This document shows positions 26,331 through 36,194 of a stretch of 64,000 bases of DNA, piece by piece. A model generated the notes under the pieces. The model made no database searches. It was given only the letters and a program-made list of their open reading frames with translations, and was not told where the DNA came from. The translations under genes and the position numbers were made by a program. The stretch's first letter is position 1. Every line of letters starts with the position of its first letter. Source of the stretch: Synechococcus sp. JA-2-3B'a(2-13) (lineage in GTDB: Bacteria; Cyanobacteriota; Cyanobacteriia; Thermostichales; Thermostichaceae); contig NC_007776.1 of NCBI RefSeq assembly GCF_000013225.1, forward strand, positions 79,273 through 143,272, given 5' to 3'.

Positions 26331-27212
26331 ATGCCCGCAAAGATCCTCGATGGCAAAGCCTTAGCCGCCCGCTTGCAAGCGGAGATGGCCGCCCAAGTGC
26401 AAGCTTGGATACCCCAGGTGGGGCGGCCACCGGGATTGGCAGTGCTGCGGGTTGGAGAGGATCCCGCCAGTGCGGCTTACGTGCGTGGCAAAGAGCGGGC
26501 CTGTGAGCGGTTGGGCATTGCTTCTTTTGGCCGACATTTTTCCGCCCAAGACTCCCCTGCCCATTTGCTCGACACCATCGACCAACTCAATCAGGACGAG
26601 CGGGTGGATGGCATCCTCGTCCAACTGCCCCTGCCCCCCGGCTGGGATCCCATCCCCCCCCTTCTGGCCATCAATCCCGACAAAGATGTGGATGGACTCC
26701 ATCCCCTCAACCTGGGCCGGCTGTTGCGCGGCGAGCCCGGCCTACGCAGTTGTACCCCCTTGGGCGTGATGCGCCTGTTGCAAGCAGAAGGGATCCCGAT
26801 TGCAGGCCGAAAGGCAGTGGTGGTTGGTCGCAGCATCTTGGTGGGCAAGCCCTTGAGCTTGATGTTGTTGGCCGCCGATGCGACGGTCACCCTAGCCCAC
26901 TCCCGCACCCCCGACTTGGCAGAAGTGACCCGCGCCGCCGACATTGTGGTGATGGCCGTGGGCCGCCCCCGCCTATTGAGGGCAGACATGGTGAAACCCG
27001 GCGCGGTGGTCATCGACGTTGGCATCAACCGCATCGAGACCCCCACCGGAGCCGAGCAATTGGTGGGAGATGTGGACTATGAAGCGGTCAAAGAGTTGGC
27101 CGCTGCCATCACGCCCGTACCGGGAGGCGTAGGGCCGATGACGGTAACGATGCTGCTGGCCAACACCCTACAGAGCTATAAACTGCGCAGCCACTTGTGT
27201 AGTCATTATTAA
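26331..27212 (+). CDS. folD: Bifunctional methylene-THF dehydrogenase/cyclohydrolase
   Basis: 293 residues with the family signatures: substrate lysine in [24 protein letters not shown], the Rossmann segment [13 protein letters not shown] and the C-terminal [10 protein letters not shown]. It interconverts 5,10-methylene- and 10-formyl-tetrahydrofolate using NADP for purine and formyl-Met synthesis. The ATG at 26331 (MPAKILDGK) begins the similarity. The extreme C-terminus (RSHLCSHY) is not typical and lies close to repeat-rich sequence. Confidence 0.95.
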   Translation: MPAKILDGKALAARLQAEMAAQVQAWIPQVGRPPGLAVLRVGEDPASAAYVRGKERACERLGIASFGRHFSAQDSPAHLLDTIDQLNQDERVDGILVQLPLPPGWDPIPPLLAINPDKDVDGLHPLNLGRLLRGEPGLRSCTPLGVMRLLQAEGIPIAGRKAVVVGRSILVGKPLSLMLLAADATVTLAHSRTPDLAEVTRAADIVVMAVGRPRLLRADMVKPGAVVIDVGINRIETPTGAEQLVGDVDYEAVKELAAAITPVPGGVGPMTVTMLLANTLQSYKLRSHLCSHY

Positions 27213-27311
27213 ACAGGAATGAAACATTTCTGTTGCATTGTTCCCTAACTTCCCTCTCTCTCTGGGAGAAGAGCTGGGGTTGGTCGCGGCAGCGGCACAG
27301 AGCGCTTGGGG

Positions 27312-27340
27312 AGTGTCTCAATCTAGCTTGAAATGACTAT
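27312..27340. repeat. Solitary inverted-repeat element end
   Basis: AGTGTCTCAATCTAGCTTGA followed by AATGACT resembles the terminal repeats of the MITE-like elements; a related end is at about 48735-48755. The stretch 27213-27380 has no gene and may be a decayed element. Confidence 0.4.
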
Positions 27341-27380
27341 GGTTTGGAGACTGTTCTCAAAATGTTCTGTTGCTTGGATC

Positions 27381-27662
27381 CTGATACATTTACGCTGAAC
27401 ACTGCTGAACATCACTGTTCAACTATGCAGCGATAGCATTCTGTTTGTTTCCAAACAGAATGGCGGTATCCCGCAAAGCTTTGAGTAGAATACCCAAAGC
27501 GCAGTTTCCGTGTCGTCTTACTACCAATTTTCTGCTTTGCTTTGGCTACCATGTTGGCAGACTCGAAAGTAAACAGAAAGATCAACTGGTAGTAATCCGT
27601 ACTGAACATATTATACATTATTTTCAGTATAGTTGAGCTTATTATTGACTAGAGTCATGCTC
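27381..27662. repeat. 282-nt dispersed repeat, copy A (uninterrupted)
   Basis: From CTGATACATTTACGC to GACTAGAGTCATGCTC this is identical, base for base as I read it, to 44428-44733 apart from 24 extra bases there. It is AT-richer than its surroundings and contains a TGAACA/TGTTCA hairpin (27406-27421) and a CATTCTGTTTG/CAAACAGAATG hairpin (from 27438). Short open frames inside it look spurious. The remainder of the 27213-27754 gap shows nothing else. Confidence 0.92.
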
Positions 27663-27754
27663 CGCGCGCAGCTTGGACATTTGCAGCGGTCACCTCAAAC
27701 TCCTCTGGGGCAACTTCTCCATTCCTCACTCTTCTGGGCCAAAGGGGGAGCACC

Positions 27755-28459
27755 CTAAGGCTGCAAGATCATCGACCAGGAGCCGCTCTCCCCATCCCAA
27801 AACGGGGCCAGAGACTCTCCCACCACATTGGGCCCCCAATAGCGGCGGGTTCCATCCAGGGCGAAAGCCACCACAATGTCTCCGGGGCCGATTTGCAGCG
27901 GTTCCTCTCCCAAGCTCAGCAGCAATCCCTCGCTCCCCCCCTCTCCAGGGGCAAAGTCCCAGTGGGCCGTTTCCGGATTGATCATCCGTTCGCCGCTGCG
28001 CATCAAGATCACCAGCCGAACCGGATGGGGCGTGCGATTGCCGACCCGAAAGGGTCCCGTACGGGCGGAGGTGGGGACAGCCTGGGGGGGCAAGGCAGGT
28101 TCTGAGTGCAGAACAGGGACAACATTCCCCTCAACAGAATCTTCCAAGGCTTCCAGCATCGGTTTCTCCAGAGTTTGTGCTCTCAATCCCTGCACAAGAA
28201 CCCCTACCCCAACCAAAGCGACAGACAACACTAGGGATCCCTTGCCCCTCAAAGCTCTGTTCAGCAATGGGCCGCCGGCGAAAAAAGAGGCAACAGCCTG
28301 AGCGAATGAGCAGATCAAGACGCACATCGAGACCACTGCAAGCCAAAGTGATACGTGTCGAGTTAGACAAAAGGCATCAACTGCTGCCCTACCCCTGATA
28401 GACCAGCCATACGCGTACAGAGTTCCATCAGAGGATAACGCCCCCACCGTGCAGAACAC
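27755..28459 (-). CDS. Hypothetical membrane-anchored protein
   Basis: The open frame gives up to 234 residues from a GTG at 28459; an ATG at 28327 (MCVLICSF) is an alternative giving 190 residues. Two hydrophobic stretches occur near the N-terminal side (LAVVSMCVLICSFAQAVASF and LVLSVALVGVGVLVQ). They are followed by a ~130-residue soluble part with a beta-rich look (FRVGNRTPHPVRLVILMRSG, IGPGDIVVAFALDGTRRYWG). I recognise no family. It is likely exported and anchored. No clear ribosome binding site is seen at either start. Confidence 0.55.
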   Translation of the reverse strand: MFCTVGALSSDGTLYAYGWSIRGRAAVDAFCLTRHVSLWLAVVSMCVLICSFAQAVASFFAGGPLLNRALRGKGSLVLSVALVGVGVLVQGLRAQTLEKPMLEALEDSVEGNVVPVLHSEPALPPQAVPTSARTGPFRVGNRTPHPVRLVILMRSGERMINPETAHWDFAPGEGGSEGLLLSLGEEPLQIGPGDIVVAFALDGTRRYWGPNVVGESLAPFWDGESGSWSMILQP

Positions 28460-28568
28460 GATCGTTCAGCTACGTTAACACGTCCATTCCTCTATTCCCT
28501 GTGCTTTGGAGGAACAAGGAATAAGGGATCCCCCACTCCAGACCAGGCTAAGCAAGTTTGGATCGCCT

Positions 28569-29186
28569 TCAGGGATTCACGGCCCGACGCTGCCACCCTT
28601 TGGAAGTGCGCTCGTACACCGTCCGCAATTGGGGATAGATCTGATCCCCCTTAAGCTGTAGGTGATCCACCTCCGTTGGCTCCAGCAGTAAAGCCACAAA
28701 GGTCTGCGGAGGCAGCAGATCTTTCTCTTTGGGCAACTCCTGGATAAAAGCCTCTGGCGGGGCGAGCGGCCCTTTGGGTTCCGGCCAAAACCAGAGGAGC
28801 CGTCCTTTTTCCGATATCTGTTGCCACAACTGCTGCCGCTGGCGCTGGGCTTGGGGATCCGGATGATCCGCGGCGATGGCCTCAAGGGTGCCAGCGATGC
28901 GGAATTGCTCGCGGGTTTTGCAGAAATACCAGCAGATCTGGGCTTGGGGGCAGTGGGCAATTTGTCGGATCTTCTCGCTGCGACTATCCACCGCCAATTG
29001 AATGCGGTCGGTATCGCCCAAAAACCCCCGGAAAACGACCGTGCGGTTGCGCGGATGCCCCTGGGGATCCACCGTGGCCAATTGCAAATACCGCACACTG
29101 GGATCGCTACGGTTACGGTGCAGTGCCGCCTGAATCAGCGCCCGCCAAGAGGGATCCGCAGTAGAATTGCCCTTCGGGTCTTTCAT
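28569..29186 (-). CDS. Pyridoxamine 5'-phosphate oxidase-like FMN protein
   Basis: 205 residues from the ATG at 29186; a TTG at 29210 is possible. The pattern YLQLATVDPQGHPRNRTVVF, SEKIRQIAHCPQAQICWYF and FRIAGTLEAI is that of the PPOX/PNPOx flavin-binding split barrel. A cyanobacterial and plant subgroup of this family has unknown substrates and is distinct from PdxH. It converges with nothing and follows the acetyltransferase gene on the same strand with a 56-nt gap. Confidence 0.75.
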   Translation of the reverse strand: MKDPKGNSTADPSWRALIQAALHRNRSDPSVRYLQLATVDPQGHPRNRTVVFRGFLGDTDRIQLAVDSRSEKIRQIAHCPQAQICWYFCKTREQFRIAGTLEAIAADHPDPQAQRQRQQLWQQISEKGRLLWFWPEPKGPLAPPEAFIQELPKEKDLLPPQTFVALLLEPTEVDHLQLKGDQIYPQLRTVYERTSKGWQRRAVNP

Positions 29187-29242
29187 CCGTTTTTCGCAAG
29201 GTGCAAGCAAGCCGGGATTGGGGTTTTCTCTCCCTGACGCGA

Positions 29243-30517
29243 TCAGCTAGGGGGTGGAGAAGCCTCAGATTGGGAGTCTCTGGAGAGCCCTGGTGAAGAC
29301 TCCACACCGCTGATGCGACCAGAGCTGGGATCCGGCTCGGTTGGGCTGATGGGATGAAAGTGGTGCTCTACCCAGCCCTCCGGCGGCCCCTCAAACCGCT
29401 CCGGCACTGGCTGCTTCACCTGTAATCCCCGCAGCATCGCGTTGAGATAAGCACTATCCCAGGTAAAGAGGCGGCTTTCGCGGATTTTGTGCCACACCGA
29501 ACGCGACATCAGCAACGTCCGCTCTACATCCTGGGCTCCCAGCTTCAGCAAGAACTCCTCCCGTTCCGGCTGGTAATCGGTGGAGGCCAAGGCCAGAGAT
29601 TGCGGCGGATGAGCCTGAGTAAGCTGGGCCATCTTGGCCATGAGTTCGGGGTAAAGCCAAGTGTAGGCAGGGTGAACCGTAAGCTTGGCCACATGAGGTT
29701 GCTGCCCGGTGCGATCCAACTTCAAGTTGAAGTAGCCGATGGCGGTTTTGCGTTCGGGCTCGTAAACACACACTTCCACCCGCTCCGTCTGGCTAATGGC
29801 GCATTTGGCCTGCTCCAAAAGCCAATCCAGTGGGCTAGTGCGAAAATCGTTCACCTCACGGTCGTACACCTGGCGCACAGTGGCCGGCATGGATCCCGTA
29901 TCCAGTTGGTAGATGGCATAGGCATCCCGGTTGGTCACCGGCACCAGGTTGGGCAATTTGGGCTCGTGCTGGCTGAGAGCTGCCAGAATATCGGCTGGAA
30001 TCGACCAGTAGGTGATCTGAGCCAAGGGTTGGAAGCCGTTGCGCCGGTAGAGCGCCATTGCCCCTTTGTTGTGGATGTTCACCTCCAGGATCCAGGTGCG
30101 AGCTTCCCGAAAGTGCTCCATGCAGTGCTTGAGCAGCCGGGATCCCACCCCCTGTCGCTGGGCAGAGGGCGCCACTGCGATATGATCGACCCGCCAGGTG
30201 CTGCGGGAATGGTTGAAGGGAGAAACCTGAATCACTCCCTGAATCTTGCCCTCCAGCTCCGCCACATGCACTGTAAACATGTGCTGAAAGCGATTGGGAA
30301 ACAGGGTCAGGGTTTTCAGGGGCCCATACCACTGGCGCAACCGCCGCACTTGGCGACGAATATCCACCGAGCGGCTGCTGTACTCTTCATCAAAGGCTTG
30401 CGCCAAAATCTCTTCCACAGCCTCCAGATCCCCCAGTTGGGCGGGGCGAATGATCAGGTCAGGGGCACCAATGGGGGCTTCGGCATCCGGGTCAGGTTTT
30501 GCTGTGGTGTTGTCCAT
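29243..30517 (-). CDS. GNAT family N-acetyltransferase, two-domain
   Basis: 424 residues. The N-terminal GNAT domain (about 20-170) has the acetyl-CoA motif VAPSAQRQGVGSRLLKHCME and the later NGFQPLAQITYW. The second half (about 190-380) looks like a degenerate second GNAT domain, followed by a Ser/Pro-rich tail. RimI-like ribosomal protein acetylation is a common annotation but is not proven. ATG at 30517 is used; nine codons upstream an alternative exists at 30544. Confidence 0.75.
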   Translation of the reverse strand: MDNTTAKPDPDAEAPIGAPDLIIRPAQLGDLEAVEEILAQAFDEEYSSRSVDIRRQVRRLRQWYGPLKTLTLFPNRFQHMFTVHVAELEGKIQGVIQVSPFNHSRSTWRVDHIAVAPSAQRQGVGSRLLKHCMEHFREARTWILEVNIHNKGAMALYRRNGFQPLAQITYWSIPADILAALSQHEPKLPNLVPVTNRDAYAIYQLDTGSMPATVRQVYDREVNDFRTSPLDWLLEQAKCAISQTERVEVCVYEPERKTAIGYFNLKLDRTGQQPHVAKLTVHPAYTWLYPELMAKMAQLTQAHPPQSLALASTDYQPEREEFLLKLGAQDVERTLLMSRSVWHKIRESRLFTWDSAYLNAMLRGLQVKQPVPERFEGPPEGWVEHHFHPISPTEPDPSSGRISGVESSPGLSRDSQSEASPPPS

Positions 30518-30744
30518 GCCAATCGCAGGCGGGAGAATATTCAAAGCATAGCTCAGGCTCTCTTGCTTTTTCTAACCGGGAGGATCGTTCTGCAACAAAG
30601 CTTGAAAGCCTACAGACTGGCTTTCCCGTTATCGAGAAAGGCTTGGCCGCCAAGAAGGGCGTGAACTCAGCCTCCCGGTAGCTGCCCAACAGTGACGAAC
30701 GGGAGAGCTGGCCCCCTACCCTGCTGGGGTCAATGCCGGGTCGC

Positions 30745-31398
30745 TCACGCCCCAGTGTCCAGCAAGGTCAAGTTGCTGAAGGTGAAGCGCTTCTCCACAG
30801 GGCCGGTTTCCGTCTCCGTCTGGATACGCCGCTCCGAGAGGATGTAATACTTGCCCACTTTTGTATACAGATCCTCGAATTGGCTGCGCCCGCCTTTTTG
30901 CTCGCCCGTTTGGGGATCGTGATAGACGGAATCGTAGCGGTGGGAAAGATAGCCTTCGCCGGTATCGTGGCTGCTGAAGGTGTGGATGGTAACCACCACT
31001 CCGTGGATATGCCGATGCACCATGGTAACCTGGTTATCGCGCACGTGGTAGCGATCCCCTTCGGCTTTGCCCCCCACCAGGATCTCTACTGTGCCATCGG
31101 GCAGGGTTTGGCCGTAACGGAAGGTGTTGTTCCCATGGGTCTCGTCGAAGCTGCGGCGCACCCGGTGAATGGCAATCTCCCAGAGTTGGTTGTGAATGGC
31201 TTTTCGAGCTTCCTCATCTTCTACGCCCGTAACGGTGGCCTTTAGGTCTGCCCCCACTCGCACCTGCCCAACGAATGTGCGCTCCCCATCCCAATAGGTG
31301 ACCTCGGCGCTGTAGCCCGGGAAAGCGGGATCCCAGGTGTAGCGGTTTTCATAGGCGGCCCGAAACAACTCTTGGGCAGAGACTTGAGTGGCGATCAT
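30745..31398 (-). CDS. DUF3386 family protein
   Basis: 217 residues starting at the ATG at 31398, which has AAGGAG 7 nt upstream. The body (ELFRAAYENRYTWDPAFPGY, VEILVGGKAEGDRYHV, YLSHRYDSVYHDPQTGEQ) matches the cyanobacterial and plastid DUF3386 family, whose function is unknown. No signal peptide or membrane segment is present. Confidence 0.8.
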   Translation of the reverse strand: MIATQVSAQELFRAAYENRYTWDPAFPGYSAEVTYWDGERTFVGQVRVGADLKATVTGVEDEEARKAIHNQLWEIAIHRVRRSFDETHGNNTFRYGQTLPDGTVEILVGGKAEGDRYHVRDNQVTMVHRHIHGVVVTIHTFSSHDTGEGYLSHRYDSVYHDPQTGEQKGGRSQFEDLYTKVGKYYILSERRIQTETETGPVEKRFTFSNLTLLDTGA

Positions 31399-31743
31399 CG
31401 GCTGTCTCCTTCCTGTTTTCCTTGCAAGCACTTCCCCTGAGCATCCATCATACCGCCCCCTGCTGTTGGGCTGCCCCCCAGTTGCCTTCGCTGAGAGCCT
31501 GCATCTGGTGAACTGGCCTAGCCGCTCCCCTGTCCGCTGCTGCAGGATAGAAGCACAGCCATGGGAACTTCTTCCTCACACCCAATTTGGCTTGCGAGTT
31601 TAGCCGCTGCTGTGATCCCCAGAGTATTCTCTGAGAAGGGTTCGCCTATTTTTTGTGGGTGAGGAGGGAGATTGAAAGGTTTTGACAATCGCGTCAGCGG
31701 GGCGGATCCCCTAGAGCCTGGCCTGACGCCGCCCCAGACCGGC
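31399..31743. other. Intergenic region upstream of murA
   Basis: No gene is seen. TCGCGTCAGCGGGGCGGA at about 31690 resembles a decayed SDR-A. A possible TTG start for murA at 31672 lies in this stretch. Confidence 0.4.
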
Positions 31744-33066
31744 ATGGCAACCGCGCCAGAGATGATGGGGCCAGTGCTGAAAATCATTGGCAAGCAGACC
31801 CTGAGTGGCCACATCCCTATTGGCGGGGCAAAAAACTCTGCCTTGGCGCTGATGGCCGGGGCCATCTTGGCTCCTGAGGCCTGTCGAATTCACAACGTGC
31901 CGCGTCTGCTGGACATTGAACGCATGGGGCAGATCCTGGCCACGCTGGGAGTTAAGGTTTCCCATGTTGGCAATACCCTGGACCTGGATGCCAGCTCCCT
32001 CAAAACCTCTCAAGCCCCTTATGAATTGGTCAGCCAGTTGCGGGCCAGCTTTTTCATCATAGGGCCTCTGTTGGCGCGGCTGGGGGTGGCCAGAGTTCCC
32101 CTGCCCGGTGGCTGTGCGATCGGGTCTCGTCCTGTGGATCTGCATGTGCGGGGTCTACAAGCCTTGGGGGCAACGGTCCAAATCGAGCATGGGGTGGTTC
32201 ATGCCTATGCCCGTAAACTGTTGGGAACCCGTATTTACCTGGACTATCCCAGCGTCGGTGCCACCGAGACCTTGATGATGGCCGCTACGCTGGCGGATGG
32301 AGAAACGGTGATCGAGAACGCCGCCCAAGAGCCGGAGGTGGCGGATCTAGCCCGTTTTTGTCAAGCCATGGGGGCCCGCATTCGCGGTGTCGGCACCAAT
32401 ACGGTTGTGGTGGTAGGGGTGCCCCGCTTGCATGGAACAGAGTACACGGTCATTCCCGACCGCATCGAGGCCAGCACCTATCTCATTGCCGGGGCCATTA
32501 CCCGCTCTCACCTCACGGTTGGCCCTGTTATTCCCGATCATCTGCGGGCGGTGATCGCCAAGTTGCAAGCCATGGGTCTGCGGGTGGAAGAAGAGGGCCC
32601 AAACCGGTTGCGCATTGCCCCAGCTCAACTGAGCTCAGGCTGGCTCTGTCAGGCAACCGATATTCAAACGCTGCCCTATCCCGGTTTCCCCACCGATGTG
32701 CAGGCGCCGATCATGGCTTTGGCCGCCTTGAGCGAGGGCAGTTGCACCATTGAGGAGACAGTGTTTGAAAACCGCATGCACCACATTCCCGAGCTGAATC
32801 GCATGGGAGCCGATATTCGCCTGAAGAACCGAGTGGCCCTGATCCGAGGGGTGCCGTCCCTTTCCGGCGCTCCGGTGGTGGCTACCGACCTGCGGGCGGG
32901 TGCGGCCCTGGTGTTGGCCGGTCTGGCGGCTGAAGGCTGCTCCACGATCCACGGATTGCACTACATCGACCGGGGCTACGAAGCCATTGATGAAAAGCTG
33001 CGCAGTGTCGGGGCCAAGGTGTACCGCAGCGAAAGCCCGACAGGGATCCCGCAATTGGGGAAATGA
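31744..33066 (+). CDS. murA: UDP-N-acetylglucosamine 1-carboxyvinyltransferase
   Basis: 440 residues of the first committed enzyme of peptidoglycan synthesis, which transfers enolpyruvate from PEP to UDP-GlcNAc. The active-site cysteine is at 124 in [15 protein letters not shown], so it should be fosfomycin-sensitive by family knowledge; [11 protein letters not shown] and [13 protein letters not shown] are also present. I start at the ATG at 31744; a TTG 24 codons earlier is open but not family-like. The lytic transglycosylase gene follows after 193 nt. Confidence 0.95.
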   Translation: MATAPEMMGPVLKIIGKQTLSGHIPIGGAKNSALALMAGAILAPEACRIHNVPRLLDIERMGQILATLGVKVSHVGNTLDLDASSLKTSQAPYELVSQLRASFFIIGPLLARLGVARVPLPGGCAIGSRPVDLHVRGLQALGATVQIEHGVVHAYARKLLGTRIYLDYPSVGATETLMMAATLADGETVIENAAQEPEVADLARFCQAMGARIRGVGTNTVVVVGVPRLHGTEYTVIPDRIEASTYLIAGAITRSHLTVGPVIPDHLRAVIAKLQAMGLRVEEEGPNRLRIAPAQLSSGWLCQATDIQTLPYPGFPTDVQAPIMALAALSEGSCTIEETVFENRMHHIPELNRMGADIRLKNRVALIRGVPSLSGAPVVATDLRAGAALVLAGLAAEGCSTIHGLHYIDRGYEAIDEKLRSVGAKVYRSESPTGIPQLGK

Positions 33067-33259
33067 GCTGTTTCACTGCTGTCTGAAATTTGAAGATTTG
33101 AGGAAAGAACTGCTCCTCTCCCTGCTTATCGTCTGGCCCCAATGCTCGGTGACCGCTTGCCAGGTGAGCTTTCCAGCCGTTTCGCAAGTATCGAGTTGTC
33201 TGGTGACTCAACGCAGTCAGGTTGAGTATCGTAGGTCAGAGGTGGTGGGGAGGTAAAGC

Positions 33260-35395
33260 ATGGGGATTCTGACAAGCAGCCAACGACGCTGGACAAGATG
33301 GGCTGCCGGTGTGCTGGCAGCAGGAGCGGCTCTGGGTGGAGCTGTCTGGGGCTTCTACACCTCATCCTGGGCAGAAACCGTAGAAGTGGCCTCTGCACGA
33401 GAAGGCAGGGATCCGACGCAACTGCCCCAAACTTCCACAACGGCCTTTCTGCGGGCCTACGCAGCGCTGCAAGCCGGCCAAGCGCAATCTGCCTTGAAGG
33501 ATTTGCAAGGGCTGGAAGAGAGCCTGCCGGTTTTGAGGGAAGAGATTTGGAAGCTCAGGGCCCAAGCCTATGAACAGTTGCAGGATAAGGAAACAGCCCA
33601 AGGGATCTGGTGGCCCCAGATTTTGCAGGAATATCCCCACAGTCCTGTGGCCGCCTACGCCCTCTGGGGGATGGGCCAGGTGGATCGGCTGCGGCAGCAA
33701 TTTCCCACCCACCCGCTGACCGGACGTGCCCTCAAGCATTTGCTAGAGCTGAACCCCGACCGCTATGACCTGCTGCGGGATTTGGCCCAACATCACCCGC
33801 AAACCCCTGGGCTAACGCCGTTGCTGGATCGCTGGCGGCAGGCTCAGGAGGGATCCCTCACGGCTTCCGACTGGCAGATCCTCGCCGATGCCTACTGGGA
33901 GCAACGGGAGTACGGCAAAGCTGCCCGGGCCTATGGACGTGCCCCCGCCACCTCTCAGAACCTCTACCGCTGGGGCCGCAGCCACCAGATCTCGCGGGAG
34001 TTTCCCCAGGCCAAAGCGGCTTACCAAGCGCTGCTGGCACAGTTTCCCGATGGGCCAGAGGCTTCTCTCACCCGCCGCCGTTTGGCGGAACTGAGCGACC
34101 TGCCGACGGCGATCGACTTGCTTCGACAGGTGGGATCCGGCTCAGATAAAGAAGCTCCAGAGGCGTTGCTTAGCCTCAGCCAGCTCTATGATCGCAACGC
34201 CAGCCCCCAATCGGCCCAGGCTACTCGGCAAGCCCTTTGGGATCGCTTTCCGGCCAGCGAAGCTGCGGCCAACGCCGCCTGGACGGTGGCCTGGAGCCAA
34301 GCACAAGCAGGCAATCTCAGCCAAGCCATCGCCCTGGCCCAACAGATCGGATCTGCTCAGCGGGACACGGAAATGGGGGCACAACTGCTCTACTGGGCGG
34401 GCAAATGGCGGGAACAGCAGGGGGATGTCGCTGCAGCTCGGCAGACCTATCGGCAGGTACTGCGTCAGTTTCCCCACACCTACTACGGCTGGCGGTCGGC
34501 AGTGCAACTGGGCTGGCCGGTGGGGGATTTCTACAGCGGGCGCAAAAGGGTTGAGGTGGATTTTCAGCCGGTGCGCCAACCGTTGCCGGGGGTCTCTGCA
34601 GTTACGCAAACCCTGCATTTGATGGGAGCCAGCCAACTGGCCTGGGAACGCTGGCAGGGCGAAACTCCCGTGCAGCGGGATCCCGGCCAGATGAGCGTTG
34701 CCGAGCGCTTTGTCACGGGCATTTTGCGCAACAGCGCCGGAGATCACCTGCGGGGCATTAACCAGGTGGCTGCTTTGCGCTTCAGCGAAGAGCCGGATCC
34801 CCTGCTGGAGACGTTGAGGCAGCGCCAAGATTTCTGGCAGGCCATCTATCCGCTGCACTACTATGCGGGCCCCGACAATTCCTGGAGCGGGGATCCCTAC
34901 GCCCAACCCGGCTTGGCCCACTGGTCACGGCAATTTAACCTCAATCCCTTGATGGTGGCGGCTTTGATCCGGCAGGAATCCCGCTTTGAGCCAGAGATCG
35001 TCTCGGCCTCGGGGGCTTTGGGCTTGATGCAGGTGATGCCCGCTACTGGCCGCTGGATTGCCCAGCAGATCGGCCTGGCCCAGTACAGCCTCACCAACCC
35101 CGCCGACAATCTCTACCTGGGATCCTGGTACTTCGACTACACCCACCGCACTTACCAAGACAACACCTTGCTGGCCCTGGCCAGCTACAACGGTGGCCCC
35201 GGCAACGTGGCCAGATGGCTGAACCGCTTTGGCTTCGAGGATCCGGACGTGTTTGTGGAGCAGATCCCCTTCCCCGAAACCCGGGGCTATGTGAAGTCCG
35301 TGTTTGGCAACTACTGGAACTACTGGCAGCTCTACACCCAGGAGGGGCGCACTCTGGTCAGCCAGCGACTGCATAACCCCTCGTCTTCTTCATGA
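33260..35395 (+). CDS. Soluble lytic murein transglycosylase (Slt70-like)
   Basis: 711 residues with an N-terminal membrane/export segment (about 13-33), a long alpha-helical repeat superdomain of TPR-like hairpins (about 60-500), and a C-terminal lysozyme-like SLT domain (about 555-690). The catalytic Glu is in IRQESRFEPE, followed by GALGLMQVMPAT and ALASYNGGPGNV. It cleaves glycan strands to 1,6-anhydromuropeptides. GGGGAGG lies 7-8 nt before the ATG. Its neighbour murA builds the same polymer. Confidence 0.92.
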   Translation: MGILTSSQRRWTRWAAGVLAAGAALGGAVWGFYTSSWAETVEVASAREGRDPTQLPQTSTTAFLRAYAALQAGQAQSALKDLQGLEESLPVLREEIWKLRAQAYEQLQDKETAQGIWWPQILQEYPHSPVAAYALWGMGQVDRLRQQFPTHPLTGRALKHLLELNPDRYDLLRDLAQHHPQTPGLTPLLDRWRQAQEGSLTASDWQILADAYWEQREYGKAARAYGRAPATSQNLYRWGRSHQISREFPQAKAAYQALLAQFPDGPEASLTRRRLAELSDLPTAIDLLRQVGSGSDKEAPEALLSLSQLYDRNASPQSAQATRQALWDRFPASEAAANAAWTVAWSQAQAGNLSQAIALAQQIGSAQRDTEMGAQLLYWAGKWREQQGDVAAARQTYRQVLRQFPHTYYGWRSAVQLGWPVGDFYSGRKRVEVDFQPVRQPLPGVSAVTQTLHLMGASQLAWERWQGETPVQRDPGQMSVAERFVTGILRNSAGDHLRGINQVAALRFSEEPDPLLETLRQRQDFWQAIYPLHYYAGPDNSWSGDPYAQPGLAHWSRQFNLNPLMVAALIRQESRFEPEIVSASGALGLMQVMPATGRWIAQQIGLAQYSLTNPADNLYLGSWYFDYTHRTYQDNTLLALASYNGGPGNVARWLNRFGFEDPDVFVEQIPFPETRGYVKSVFGNYWNYWQLYTQEGRTLVSQRLHNPSSSS

Positions 35396-35506
35396 CTTCC
35401 GGTTTTGTCGCGGGAGTGCTGCCGTAGAGGGAGCGGGCTTTTCCCCCGACAGAGCACAGTATTCTGTGAGAGTTACAGTGATTCCAAGGTTTACTTAACA
35501 GTGCCG

Positions 35507-35530
35507 TTCGCGCCGGCAGGACAGAGTTTT
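35507..35530 (+). repeat. Degenerate SDR-A upstream of sixA
   Basis: TTCGCGCCGGCAGGACAGAG followed by TTTT. It lies just before the sixA start, about 40 nt from an SDR-B copy. Confidence 0.6.
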
Positions 35531-35538
35531 GGAGTTCT

Positions 35539-36126
35539 ATGGTCTCTGGGTTTGAACAACAGGAGGGCGTTTGCGTTAGCAGCGCGGAGCACCATCAGGG
35601 GGCGGCAGAAAAGCAGACTGCCCGACAGGAATTGGCCGTGGATTTTATTCGCCATGGCATAGCCGAGGAACCCCGGCCAGAAGTCGAGGATGCCTTTCGG
35701 GCCCTTACAGACGAAGGTCGCAAGCGTTGCCGCAAGGTTGCCCGCCAGCTCAAGAACATGGGCTGGAGGTGGGATCTCCTGCTCACCAGTCCCTTGGTGA
35801 GGGCTCGACAGACCGCTGAGATCTTTTTGGACGAGAACCTGGCCGAAGCTGTGGAGGTGTTTGAGCCGCTGGCTCCGGGGGGCAGTTTTGCTGACCTGGT
35901 GCGCTGGCAAGCAGAGCGGGAACCTCTGGCGTCTTTGGCTCTGGTCGGTCACCAGCCGGATCTGAGCCTGTGGGTACAAGCGGCTGTTGGTCTAAACCCG
36001 GCCAACGCCCACGCGATCACCCTCAAAAAAGCGGGCCTAGCCCAAGTGCGCTTTGCCGAAGGCCGGATTGACTACCGCCAGGGATCCCTGACTTTGTTGC
36101 TCTCCCCCAAGGTGGTGCTGCGCTGA
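35539..36126 (+). CDS. sixA: Phosphohistidine phosphatase SixA-like
   Basis: Up to 195 residues. The histidine phosphatase signature FIRHGIAE (catalytic His39) normally begins within a few residues of the start of SixA. Here it is preceded by 32 extra residues, ten of which (VCVSSAEHHQ, 11-20) are encoded by an SDR-B repeat. TSPLVRARQTAEI and LVGHQPDLS, with the second His, are intact. SixA removes phosphate from histidine phosphotransfer domains. The real start may be a TTG near 35632 preceded by AGGAA, or the repeat may have supplied a new leader. Confidence 0.82.
   Translation: MVSGFEQQEGVCVSSAEHHQGAAEKQTARQELAVDFIRHGIAEEPRPEVEDAFRALTDEGRKRCRKVARQLKNMGWRWDLLLTSPLVRARQTAEIFLDENLAEAVEVFEPLAPGGSFADLVRWQAEREPLASLALVGHQPDLSLWVQAAVGLNPANAHAITLKKAGLAQVRFAEGRIDYRQGSLTLLLSPKVVLR
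35570..35594 (+). repeat. SDR-B copy in the sixA 5' region
   Basis: TTTGCGTTAGCAGCGCGGAG followed by CACC. It matches the copy at 8249 and lies in frame in the annotated SixA leader. Confidence 0.65.
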
Positions 36127-36194
36127 GAAGAAGCTGGCTCATCATGATAAACGCCCAACGAGTCGGCCAGAAGTTGTGCCTACAGCCCCCAGCT

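Noticed and set aside
27412..27618. Lys-rich 68-residue frame inside the 282-nt repeat
   Set aside because: The 24-nt insertion in the other copy changes its N-terminal part, it has no ribosome binding site, and no family is recognisable.
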